Source of the DNA: an uncultured Christensenella sp.
GTDB lineage: Bacteria; Bacillota; Clostridia; Christensenellales; Pumilibacteraceae
Length of the DNA: 37,550 nt
Assembly (NCBI GenBank): GCA_910577945.1
Contig: CAJTNI010000017.1
Span: forward strand, 1-37,550
Direction of reading: 5' to 3'
Below the pieces are notes generated by a model. It saw nothing but the letters and a program-made list of their open reading frames with translations. It did not search any database and was not told the origin of the DNA. A program made the translations under genes and the position numbers. The stretch's first letter is position 1, and every line of letters begins with the position of its first letter. Of the stretch, positions 7,512 to 15,590 are shown in pieces.

Positions 7512-8905
7512 GTTATATTCAAAATTCGATAGCGGCGGTTTTAATTGATTGTTTGGATAAAATCTCAATAAATTTGCAGTCTGAGAAATCGAACGACGAA
7601 CTTAATAAAGTAATCGAATTGTTAAAAGACGAATTTTTATTGCAAGCTGTCCCGTATAAGAATATTAAACAGGATTTCTCGAAAATTTTCGGGGTGATGA
7701 AAAGAAAAAAAGCTGCATTGGTATTCGGTGCAGGCGTGTCTATGGGTAAGCCTCTCAATATGTGTAATTGGAGCGGATTACTTAAAAATGCAGTTACGGG
7801 GCATTTCCTTTCGTGTTATGAAAAAACGTTCATCGATGCGAACGATTTCTCAAATTTATACGGAGATTTCCTCGGGAAATTCGATTTGTACGAATTGGCG
7901 CAATACATAGAAAACAGTATACGCGAACGACACGCAACCGATTATTTATATAATCGTGACGAGATAGAAGAACGCGTAAATGCCGATATGTACGAAATCG
8001 TAAAACGGTCTATTTATAGGGATAAACAAAGAGATGGAAAAAGCGGTCAATCGGAGGATGACTTTGTTGCCGAAATAGAAAAATCTTTATTATTCCGATT
8101 GTGTAAATACATAACGGATAAAAAAATAAGTCGAGTGCTTACGTATAATTACGATAATGCTTTTGAATTTACATATTGTAAATATGCGAAAGAGAATAGC
8201 GACGGCGTTAAAATTAAGAAATTAACGCCTGTTTTTATCGATGACCAATTATCGGACGTCGCAGAGGATACCGGTTGCGTTTGTTATCATGTGCACGGAT
8301 ACGTACCGTATTTCGACGAGAAATACAGTAGCGAGGCAAAGGTGTTAAACGCGCTCAAAAAAAGCGAGGCGCGGCGATTGATACTTTCGGAGTACAGTTA
8401 CGACGATATGGCGCATTCTAGTTACAAATGGCGTAATACTCTGCAAATTGACACGTTTTTGAAATATAATTGTTTGTTTTTCGGTTTTTCCGCTACCGAT
8501 AAAAATTTCAAGCGTATTGTCAAGCTTATGGGCTGGCGGAACGAGGGCGCGGTGTTCGACGAGGAGCACGAGGCAAAGCACTATATATTTATGACAATCG
8601 ACGATTATATACGGAATATATTCGGAGATTTGGCGCCTATCGTATTTTACGATAAGGAAGACTGCAAATCGGCAAAGGAACGTAAAGCTGCGTCGGCAAA
8701 AAGGGATGAGGCGCAACGCAAGCTGCAAAATGATTTTGCCGAAAATCCCAATGATTTATTGAAAAAGCTTATTGTGCAGTGTCGACTAATGTATTACACT
8801 CTCAGGTCGCGGCGCAAATATTTAAAAGGCTTGAATATTTATCCGCTTTGGTGTACGACGTACGATGCGGTAGACTGTTTCGATTATATGTTGTCGAGCG
8901 ATTGA
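7490..8905 (+). CDS. SIR2-like domain protein, candidate NAD-consuming defence effector
   Basis: This 471-residue protein (465 if started at 7508) has the SIR2-like (SIR2_2) motif set: LVFGAGVSMG (77-86) for the NAD-binding loop, W94, VLTYNYDNAFEF (216-227), HVHGYVPY (267-274) with the likely catalytic His269, LILSEYSYDDM (297-307), and CLFFGFSATDKNF (328-340). Proteins of this type in ThsA, DSR and SIR2-Argonaute systems deplete NAD during phage infection; that this one does so is inference. A helical C-terminus (390-471) follows. No membrane segment is seen. It is translationally coupled to the metallopeptidase gene, and its AT-rich codon use matches that gene. The 200 bases after it hold two short hairpins (8906-8921 and 8977-9000), neither with a good T run. 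Confidence 0.88.
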   Translation: MNEENKMSYIQNSIAAVLIDCLDKISINLQSEKSNDELNKVIELLKDEFLLQAVPYKNIKQDFSKIFGVMKRKKAALVFGAGVSMGKPLNMCNWSGLLKNAVTGHFLSCYEKTFIDANDFSNLYGDFLGKFDLYELAQYIENSIRERHATDYLYNRDEIEERVNADMYEIVKRSIYRDKQRDGKSGQSEDDFVAEIEKSLLFRLCKYITDKKISRVLTYNYDNAFEFTYCKYAKENSDGVKIKKLTPVFIDDQLSDVAEDTGCVCYHVHGYVPYFDEKYSSEAKVLNALKKSEARRLILSEYSYDDMAHSSYKWRNTLQIDTFLKYNCLFFGFSATDKNFKRIVKLMGWRNEGAVFDEEHEAKHYIFMTIDDYIRNIFGDLAPIVFYDKEDCKSAKERKAASAKRDEAQRKLQNDFAENPNDLLKKLIVQCRLMYYTLRSRRKYLKGLNIYPLWCTTYDAVDCFDYMLSSD

Positions 8906-9047
8906 AATTATTGTGATAATTCACGATTATGCAAATGATTTTTTGTTATTATTGTTAACGAGTATGTGCAAGCGTTTTGATTGGGGGAACAAGCAATCAA
9001 GACCGACGATATTTTTTAATGTTTAAACGGCGATTTGCTGTCTGTTA

Positions 9048-9076
9048 TTGACATAGCCGTTGTTTTGTGATAATAT
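9048..9076 (+). promoter_or_regulatory. Sigma-A promoter of the transporter gene
   Basis: TTGACA (9048-9053), a 17-base spacer and TAATAT (9071-9076) lie 30 bases before the ATG at 9106. Confidence 0.75.
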
Positions 9077-9105
9077 TTATATATCTAAAAACGCGAAAGG
9101 ACGCT

Positions 9106-10416
9106 ATGGTACTGCCGATAGTTTTATGCTCGATAACGTGTGTCGTAATGATACTCGCGATACTGTTTTTTCCCAAGCTCAGGCTGGGGAAGGTCAGGCT
9201 TGACACGTATTGGCTGATTACGCTTTTGGGCGCGGTTATCGTGTTGGCGTGCGCGTCCACCAAGCTCGAAACGGTGGGCAAGGCGCTGATTGCCGATACG
9301 GCGATAAATCCGCTTAAAATCCTCGCGCTGTTCCTGTCCATGACGGTGCTGTCCATATTCCTCGACGAGCTCGGTTTTTTCAGGTTTTTGGCGAGCGTCG
9401 CGCTCAAACGCGCGCGCACGGGGCAGACCAAGCTGTTTTTGTATTTGTACATAACGGTGTCGATACTCACCGTATTTACCTCAAACGACATTATAATCTT
9501 GTCGTTTACGCCGTTCATTTGCTACTTTGCCAAGAACGCCAAAATCGACCCCATTCCCTATCTTGCCGCCGAGTTCGTAGCCGCCAATACGTGGAGCATG
9601 GCGCTCATTATCGGAAACCCGACCAATATCTACCTCGCGACTGCGAGCGGTATCGGCTTTCTCGAATACGTTAAGTACAGCATATTCCCGACGCTGTTCG
9701 GCGGGTCGGTCGCGCTTTGCGCTTTGCTGTTGCTTTTTCGTAAAAAGCTGCGCATGCCCATGGACGCTCAGCCGGAGGACGTGGTCATCGAGGATAAACT
9801 GTCGCTGTGGGTGGGCATAGCGCACCTCGGCGTTTGCACCGTGCTGCTCGCGATAGGGTCGTATATCGGGCTGGAAATGTGGCTTGTGTCGGTGTGCGCG
9901 GCGGGTAGTCTGTTTATATTCACGGGCGTGATAGCGATTGTCCGCAGGAAAAAGCCCGCGGCGCTTATCGGGTGCTTGAAGCGCGCGCCGTACCAGCTCG
10001 TGCCGTTCGTTTTGTCCATGTTCGTCATGATAGTCGTGTTGGGCGACGTGGGCGTCACGGCGAAGATTGGCGAGTTCCTCGGCGGCGACCTGCCCGTATT
10101 GAAGTACGGTACGATTTCCTTCCTGTCCGCCAACCTAATCAACAACATTCCCATGAGCGTGCTGTTCTCCTCGATTATCGAAGGCAGCGGCGGCGTCGCG
10201 GGTCTGCCCGCCGTGTTCGCCACTATTATCGGCTCGAACGTAGGCGCGTTTCTCACGCCTATCGGCGCGCTGGCGGGCATAATGTGGAGCAATATCATAG
10301 GCAAGCACGGGCTTAAATTCGGATATCTCGATTTTCTCAAAATCGGCGTTACCGTCGCAATCCCCACGCTGTTCGCCGCGCTAGGCGGGCTGTGGCTGGC
10401 GTTTGCCGTATTTTAA
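9106..10416 (+). CDS. ArsB/NhaD-type ion transporter superfamily permease
   Basis: This 436-residue membrane protein has about ten to eleven hydrophobic segments. Conserved features are FTSNDIIILSFTPFI in the first half, FVAANTWSMALIIGNPTNIYLA, and a matching NLINNIPMSVLFSS and GSNVGAFLTPIGALAG in the second half, giving the two inverted repeats of the ion transporter superfamily. ArsB exports arsenite and relatives move Na+/H+ or dicarboxylates; the substrate here cannot be read from sequence. No arsR or arsC lies nearby. I choose ATG 9106 with GAAAGGA upstream over a GTG at 9067 that lies within the promoter. The TIR gene begins 44 bases after it and may be cotranscribed. Confidence 0.85.
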   Translation: MVLPIVLCSITCVVMILAILFFPKLRLGKVRLDTYWLITLLGAVIVLACASTKLETVGKALIADTAINPLKILALFLSMTVLSIFLDELGFFRFLASVALKRARTGQTKLFLYLYITVSILTVFTSNDIIILSFTPFICYFAKNAKIDPIPYLAAEFVAANTWSMALIIGNPTNIYLATASGIGFLEYVKYSIFPTLFGGSVALCALLLLFRKKLRMPMDAQPEDVVIEDKLSLWVGIAHLGVCTVLLAIGSYIGLEMWLVSVCAAGSLFIFTGVIAIVRRKKPAALIGCLKRAPYQLVPFVLSMFVMIVVLGDVGVTAKIGEFLGGDLPVLKYGTISFLSANLINNIPMSVLFSSIIEGSGGVAGLPAVFATIIGSNVGAFLTPIGALAGIMWSNIIGKHGLKFGYLDFLKIGVTVAIPTLFAALGGLWLAFAVF

Positions 10417-10460
10417 GCGCGAGCGAATATTAATAACCGAGTTATCTACGGAGGAGTAAT

Positions 10461-12062
10461 ATGTCCGACAAAAACACAATATCCGAAAAGCCAGACGATT
10501 GGGCAAAAATCGAGCTCAATTCGTACGAGGGCGACGAGCCGTATGTTTTCGTCAGCTATTCGCATGCCGACACCGCGGCGGTGTACGAGGTGTTGAAGCT
10601 TCTCGACCGTGAAAAGTTTCGGTATTGGTACGACGACACCATGGAAATCGGCGAGGATTTCCGCGAGGAGCTGCGTTGGCGCATCGAGCATTGCAGCGCG
10701 TTCCTGCTGTTCGTGTCGGAGGCGTCCATGCGCTCCAAGTATTGCGGCATGGAAATAATAACGGCGTTTAAGCACGACAAAAAGATTTATCCCGTGTATC
10801 TCACCGACGACGTGGAAATTCCCGCGCCGCTCAAAATGATACTCGAAAACCTGCAACACGTAAAGGGCGTGTCCAAGAACAATTCCGACAAGTATATCGG
10901 CAAGCTTATATCGGGCTTGCCCGTCGAGGCGATGCGCAGTCTGGAAACTAACGGCGACGTGCTCGTGCGCTGCAAGGACGGCAGCACGGCGTTGTCCGTA
11001 CCCGCGGGCGTGCGCACGATAGGCGGCGGCGCGTTTAAAAACTGCGAGCGGTTGGAGCGCATAGATTTCGGCGGCGAGGTGGAAATCTTGCAGCGCGAGG
11101 CGTTCCGCGGCTGCAAGGCGCTGTCGCGCGTGTTCCTGCCCAAGAACGTGCGCAAAATAGGCGAGAGCGCGTTCCGCGACTGCATTTCCATGACCGAGCT
11201 GGTTGTCGAGTGCGACGAGCCCGAAATAGGCGAGCGCTCGTTTGAAAACTGCTCGGCGCTCACGAGCATTACGCTAAGCGACGGCATAACCGAGATTTAC
11301 GGCGGCGCGTTCAACAGCTGCAAAGCGTTGACCGAAATTCGCCTGCCCGAAAAGCTGACAATCGTGGGCGAGAGCGCGTTTGCCGATTGCGCCAAGCTGA
11401 AAGCCGTAGACGTGCCGCTATACGTCACCAAGCTCGACGACATGGTTTTCGACGGCTGCACCGAGCTCGAAAGCGTGGATTTGAAAAACAACCTCAACAA
11501 GATAGGCAAAAACTGCTTTAAGGATTGCATGAGCTTGAAAAGAGTCGACATACCCGCGTCCGTCAATTCGATTGGCTCGGGCGTGTTCCGCGGCTGTCTC
11601 GCGCTCGAACGGATAGACGTAGACCCCAAAAACAAGTGGTACAAGTCGCTGGACAACGTGCTGTTCAACAAGAACAAATCCACGCTCATTTGCTATCCCG
11701 CCAAGCTCGCCGCGGCGCGCTACACCGTGCCCGACTCGGTGACTGTCATCAACGATTGGGCGTTTTGCGCCGCGCCGCTCGAATACATAAACATTCCCGA
11801 CAGCGTGTGCGAGATTGGCGAGGGCGCGTTCTATGCGTGCGCGTCGCTCAAAGAGGTGGTCGTGCCCGATTCGGTCACGCGCATAGACGATTCGGCGTTT
11901 CGCGGCTGTTCGGCGCTTACCGAGGTGGCGCTGCCCGACTCGGTCGTTGAGTTCGGTTGGGGGCTGTTCAGCGGCTGCGACAACGTTACGGTGGTTTGCG
12001 CCGACAATTCCGCCGCCGCCAAGTATTGCGAGCTTAAAAACGTCAAGCACAAATGCAGGTAG
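10461..12062 (+). CDS. TIR domain fused to BspA-type leucine-rich repeats
   Basis: This 533-residue cytoplasmic protein has no signal peptide. The TIR domain spans about 26-152: YVFVSYSHADTAAV (28-41), FRYWYDDTMEIGEDF (53-67), CSAFLLFVSEASMRSKYCGMEI; E98 sits where the catalytic Glu of NAD-cleaving TIR domains is found. From about 170 to 525 there are about a dozen BspA-type (LRR_5) repeats of 22-23 residues with the pattern IGxxAFxxCxxLxxIxLPxSV. TIR domains in bacterial defence make nucleotide signals or deplete NAD; LRR_5 repeats mediate protein binding. Activity and ligand here are inferred. GGAGGAG precedes the ATG. The gene follows the transporter and precedes rtcB. Confidence 0.9.
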   Translation: MSDKNTISEKPDDWAKIELNSYEGDEPYVFVSYSHADTAAVYEVLKLLDREKFRYWYDDTMEIGEDFREELRWRIEHCSAFLLFVSEASMRSKYCGMEIITAFKHDKKIYPVYLTDDVEIPAPLKMILENLQHVKGVSKNNSDKYIGKLISGLPVEAMRSLETNGDVLVRCKDGSTALSVPAGVRTIGGGAFKNCERLERIDFGGEVEILQREAFRGCKALSRVFLPKNVRKIGESAFRDCISMTELVVECDEPEIGERSFENCSALTSITLSDGITEIYGGAFNSCKALTEIRLPEKLTIVGESAFADCAKLKAVDVPLYVTKLDDMVFDGCTELESVDLKNNLNKIGKNCFKDCMSLKRVDIPASVNSIGSGVFRGCLALERIDVDPKNKWYKSLDNVLFNKNKSTLICYPAKLAAARYTVPDSVTVINDWAFCAAPLEYINIPDSVCEIGEGAFYACASLKEVVVPDSVTRIDDSAFRGCSALTEVALPDSVVEFGWGLFSGCDNVTVVCADNSAAAKYCELKNVKHKCR

Positions 12063-12071
12063 TACGCGCGT

Positions 12072-12100
12072 TTGACGTTTGTCGTTCGTTTGATTATAGG
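12072..12100 (+). promoter_or_regulatory. Candidate sigma-A promoter of rtcB
   Basis: TTGACG (12072-12077), a 17-base spacer and TATAGG (12095-12100) lie 9 bases before the GTG start. The mRNA leader would be only about three bases. Confidence 0.5.
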
Positions 12101-12109
12101 TAGAAAACA

Positions 12110-13333
12110 GTGAAAATAATAGAGGGCGCGTTCAACGTCGCCAAGGTGTTTACAGACGTAATAGAAGACGGCGCGCAGGCGCAAATAAAAGCGGTGTGCG
12201 ATTTTTCGGCGTTTGCCGATTGTCAAATCCGCATTATGCCCGACGTGCACGCGGGCGCGGGCTGTACTATCGGCACGACCATGACGATTAAGGATAAGGT
12301 CACGCCCAACATGGTCGGCGTGGATATCGGCTGCGGCATGGAGCTTGTGCGGGTCACCGAGCGCGATATCGATTTCGGCGCGCTCGACGCGCTCGTTTAC
12401 GCGCGCATACCGTCGGGGTTTAACGTGCGCGAAACGCCGCACGCGTTTGCCGAAAGAACGCGCATAACCGAGCTGCGGTGCGGTAAGCGCGTTAAGCTCG
12501 ACAACGCGTTTAAAAGCGTGGGCACGCTCGGCGGCGGCAATCACTTTATCGAGGTGGACGCGGACGCCGACGGCAACAAGTACATAGTCGTGCATTCGGG
12601 CAGCCGGCACTTGGGCGTGGAGGTCGCCGAGTATTACCAAAACGAAGGATATCGCGCGCTGTGCGGCAACACGGCCAAGCAGATTGACGCGCTTATAGAC
12701 AGGCTCAAAGCCGAGGGGCGGCAAGCCGAAATCGGTAAACTCGTGCGCACGGCGCGGCTTGCCGCGTCGGATATAGGCAAGTCGCTCGCGTACGTGGAGG
12801 GCGAACTGTTCGACGATTACATACACGACATGAAAATCGTGCAGGAGTTTGCCGCGCTCAACCGCAAAGCCATGATAAGCGAGATAACGCGCGGGCTGGG
12901 GCTTACCGTCGCGGACGGGTTCACCACGATACACAACTATATAGATACGGACAACATGATTTTGCGCAAGGGCGCTGTGTCGGCGCAGGACGGCGAGCGC
13001 TTGCTCATACCGATTAACATGCGCGACGGCTCGCTCGTTTGCACGGGCAAGGGCAATCCCGATTGGAATTACAGCGCGCCGCACGGCGCGGGGCGCATAC
13101 TCAGCCGCGGCAAGGCGCAAAGCACGCTGTCGCTGGACGAGTTCGAGCGCGAAATGCGCGGAATTTACAGCACGTCGGTGCGGCAAAGCACGCTCGACGA
13201 AAGCCCCATGGCGTACAAGAAAATCGAGGACATTTTAGACAATATCGAGCCGACCGTCGCGGTGGTAAAGCGCATTACGCCCGTGTATAACTTTAAGGCG
13301 GCGGAGACCGAAAAGCCGTGGAAAAAGCGGTAG
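12110..13333 (+). CDS. rtcB: RNA-splicing ligase RtcB
   Basis: This 407-residue Mn- and GTP-dependent enzyme joins 2',3'-cyclic phosphate or 3'-phosphate ends to 5'-OH RNA ends, for example in cleaved tRNA. Visible ligands and motifs are PDVHAG (H47), VGVDIGCGM (C75), GTLGGGNHF, VVHSGSRHLG, and APHGAGRILSRG with the likely guanylylated His325. Length fits the shorter RtcB subfamily. It starts with GTG at 12110; AGGTAG upstream overlaps the -10 box, so ribosome binding is unclear. It is followed after nine bases by the nuclease-helicase gene, and no archease gene is nearby. Confidence 0.95.
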   Translation: MKIIEGAFNVAKVFTDVIEDGAQAQIKAVCDFSAFADCQIRIMPDVHAGAGCTIGTTMTIKDKVTPNMVGVDIGCGMELVRVTERDIDFGALDALVYARIPSGFNVRETPHAFAERTRITELRCGKRVKLDNAFKSVGTLGGGNHFIEVDADADGNKYIVVHSGSRHLGVEVAEYYQNEGYRALCGNTAKQIDALIDRLKAEGRQAEIGKLVRTARLAASDIGKSLAYVEGELFDDYIHDMKIVQEFAALNRKAMISEITRGLGLTVADGFTTIHNYIDTDNMILRKGAVSAQDGERLLIPINMRDGSLVCTGKGNPDWNYSAPHGAGRILSRGKAQSTLSLDEFEREMRGIYSTSVRQSTLDESPMAYKKIEDILDNIEPTVAVVKRITPVYNFKAAETEKPWKKR

Positions 13334-13342
13334 GAGGGGGAT

Positions 13343-14818
13343 ATGCGCCCGATTAACATTTACTTGCTGTCGCGCTCGGCGGTGTTCGACGCGGAAACGT
13401 TCGAGCGCGCCGACCGTGTGCTGTCCGCCAACGATTCGGTCATTCGCGAGCACGAAAAAAACGACCTCAAAGCGCTCGCCGATTGCTTGACGGCGGCGGG
13501 TTGCGCGCTGCCGCTTTTCGACGGGTTTTACTATTCGTACACCGTGCCGCAAATAGGCAAGGAGTTCGACCTTTTGAAATTTGCGGACGGCGCGACGCTC
13601 AATATAGAAATCAAGCACGAGCGCGTTGCCGACGACGAAATCGTCGCTCAGCTCGAAAAAAACCGCTACTACCTCGCGCACCTCGGCGGACGCGTGACTT
13701 CGTTGTGCTATATCGCGCTCGAAAACGGATGGAAGGAGTACGACGGCGCGACGCTGTCGGCGGTCGCGGCGGAACGCGCGGCGGAGCTTGTCGGTGAATT
13801 TGCCGACTGCGTGCACGTTATTATCGACGAGCTGTTCAAGCCGTCCGAATTTTTGGTGTCGCCGCTTACCGAGCCGCAAAGGTTTTTAAACGGCGAATAC
13901 TTTTTGACGAATCACCAAAACGACATCAAAAAAAGCATAATGCGCGCGGCGCGGGCGCGTTCCCAAAGATATTTTTCAATCAAGGGCGGCGCGGGCACGG
14001 GCAAAACGCTGCTGCTGTACGACCTTGCGCACGAGCTTACCGCGCTGGGCAAGGTGTGCGTGGTGCATTGCGGAATTTTATGCGGCGGGCATGCCGAAAT
14101 CATGCGAAACAGCGCGATAAATGTTATAGCGGTCAAGGATTTAGTTGTTAGGGATTTAAACGAGTATGATTTTGTTTTGATTGACGAAAGTCATCGTTTG
14201 CAATCGGAACAGCTCGATTGGATTATCGAGGAAAGCAAAGTCGCGATATTTTCGCTTGACCGTAATCAGATGTTATCTTCGAGCGAATTTAAAGTGGATA
14301 TTGCCGTAGCGATAGATAAAATCCAAGGACTTGTTAGGTTCGAGCTTACGAATAAAATTCGCACAAACCGCGAGCTTGCCACGTTTATAATACGGCTGTT
14401 CGATTTGTCAAAGCGCGACCCCAACGTAAAGTACGAAAACGTGGACGTGATTTATGCGGGCGACAAGCTTGACGCTCAGCGCGCTATATCGCACTATCGC
14501 GACAAAGGATACGAGTTTATTAACTTTACGCCATCGAAGTATAATCCCGATATACTCAACATATTCGAGCCGTACAGCGACAGCAACACGCATCGCGTTA
14601 TCGGACAGGAGTTTGACAGGGTAGTGATGTTTATGGATAGAAATTTCCGCTACGACGGCAATAAGCTATGCGCAAGCGAACACCCCAATCCCGATTATAT
14701 CTACACTCAGCTATTGTATCAGGGGCTTACGCGCGTGCGCGAAAAGCTGTGCATTGTGGTTTTCAATAATCCCGACGTATACAAAAATTTGTTGCGCATA
14801 GCCGACAATCGCGATTGA
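13343..14818 (+). CDS. PD-(D/E)XK-like nuclease domain fused to a DUF2075-type SF1 ATPase/helicase
   Basis: In this 491-residue protein, residues 70-115 show GKEFDLLKF (D76) and LNIEIKHE (E89, K91), the D...ExK core of restriction-type nucleases, followed by a helix with QLEKNRYYLAHLG. Residues 190-480 form a P-loop helicase-like ATPase: Walker A GGAGTGKT (215-222), Walker B VLIDESHRL (278-286), SLDRNQML (304-311), and late motifs HRVIGQEFDRVVMF (417-430) and LLYQGLTRVRE (457-467). The family acts on nucleic acids; whether RNA or DNA is unknown. GGAGGGGGAT gives a strong ribosome site. It probably forms a unit with rtcB. From about 14100 codon use becomes more AT-rich than in the first half, which suggests domain joining. 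Confidence 0.8.
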   Translation: MRPINIYLLSRSAVFDAETFERADRVLSANDSVIREHEKNDLKALADCLTAAGCALPLFDGFYYSYTVPQIGKEFDLLKFADGATLNIEIKHERVADDEIVAQLEKNRYYLAHLGGRVTSLCYIALENGWKEYDGATLSAVAAERAAELVGEFADCVHVIIDELFKPSEFLVSPLTEPQRFLNGEYFLTNHQNDIKKSIMRAARARSQRYFSIKGGAGTGKTLLLYDLAHELTALGKVCVVHCGILCGGHAEIMRNSAINVIAVKDLVVRDLNEYDFVLIDESHRLQSEQLDWIIEESKVAIFSLDRNQMLSSSEFKVDIAVAIDKIQGLVRFELTNKIRTNRELATFIIRLFDLSKRDPNVKYENVDVIYAGDKLDAQRAISHYRDKGYEFINFTPSKYNPDILNIFEPYSDSNTHRVIGQEFDRVVMFMDRNFRYDGNKLCASEHPNPDYIYTQLLYQGLTRVREKLCIVVFNNPDVYKNLLRIADNRD

Positions 14819-14834
14819 TATCCGACTGCCGATA

Positions 14835-15407
14835 TTACGCGCGCGATTTATCGAGCACGTAGTAATCGTAATACGGCTCGCCCGCCTGACCCATAAGCGG
14901 GGCGGCGGAAAGCGCGTAGCCTAGCGCCGCGGCGGCGGCGAGGCGTTCGTTCGCGGCGGGCGGTATTTTTGTCGCGATTTTGTCGCAGTAGAACAGGTCG
15001 AACGCGGCTGGCACGAGCAGCCGCAAAATCTCGGTTATTGCGTCGCGGCGTTCACAGTCGCTGCGCAGGTCGAGCCGCAGCAGCCCGCAGTTGTCGTACG
15101 CATCGGCGTCGCTGTCGCGGTGGAACAGCTCGATAGTGCCGACGGCGGTATCGGTCGATTTGTCGATAATCGCCCAGCGCACGAAATAACCGTTTTCGTA
15201 GCTGAACAGCCAAAACGCGACTGCCTCGTTCATGCGCTCGATTGTCGTGTAGTGAAAATCGTCGCCGTGGCAGTTGTCGCCGTTGAAAAACGGCACGGCG
15301 CGTTCGTCCGAATATACCTTCAACAGGTCGGCGGCGTCGCTTTTTTGTACGCCGCGCAACTTAAATCGCGCGCCGTCGAAAGCTGGCAAAGCTTTGAATA
15401 CGTCCAT
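14835..15407 (-). CDS. GNAT acetyltransferase of the RimJ/RimL type
   Basis: This 190-residue protein has FKLRGVQKSDAADLLKVYSDE near residues 16-36, a central beta strand RWAIIDKSTDTAVGTIELF, and a C-terminal segment (TKIPPAANERLAAAAALGYA) where the family has its bulge and ends. RimJ/RimL-type enzymes transfer acetyl from acetyl-CoA to protein N-termini or small amines. The substrate is unknown, and the usual Q/RxxGxG/A pyrophosphate loop is poorly conserved (RSDCERRDA). GGAGGA precedes the ATG. It converges on the nuclease-helicase gene with only 16 bases between and no terminator seen. Confidence 0.8.
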   Translation of the reverse strand: MDVFKALPAFDGARFKLRGVQKSDAADLLKVYSDERAVPFFNGDNCHGDDFHYTTIERMNEAVAFWLFSYENGYFVRWAIIDKSTDTAVGTIELFHRDSDADAYDNCGLLRLDLRSDCERRDAITEILRLLVPAAFDLFYCDKIATKIPPAANERLAAAAALGYALSAAPLMGQAGEPYYDYYVLDKSRA

Positions 15408-15442
15408 CGTTCCTCCGTGAAATCGAGCGTTCGTTTATATAG

Positions 15443-15471
15443 ATTATATCATAAGCCTATGCGGATTGCAA
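15443..15471 (-). promoter_or_regulatory. Sigma-A promoter of the acetyltransferase gene
   Basis: On the minus strand TTGCAA (15471-15466), 17 bases, and TATAAT (15448-15443). Confidence 0.65.
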
Positions 15472-15530
15472 TACGATAGCGCGTATTTTTACGTTTGTCG
15501 TATCGCCGTGTGATTGCGCCGTGCGGGAAA

Positions 15531-15566
15531 TCGTACAAAATAAAATTGCCGCCGTGCGCGGCAATT
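15531..15566 (-). terminator. Terminator of the XRE/zinc-ribbon gene
   Basis: A 9-bp stem (AATTGCCGC with GCGGCAATT, loop 15553-15557) is followed on the minus strand by a T-rich run (TTTTATTTTG). Confidence 0.7.
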
Positions 15567-15590
15567 AAGTGCGTATTATTGTTTGACCGT

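Noticed and set aside
11831..13186. 451-aa minus-strand ORF
   Set aside because: It is antisense to the end of the TIR-LRR gene and most of rtcB, both certain genes; its composition is what the antisense frame of GC-rich genes yields.
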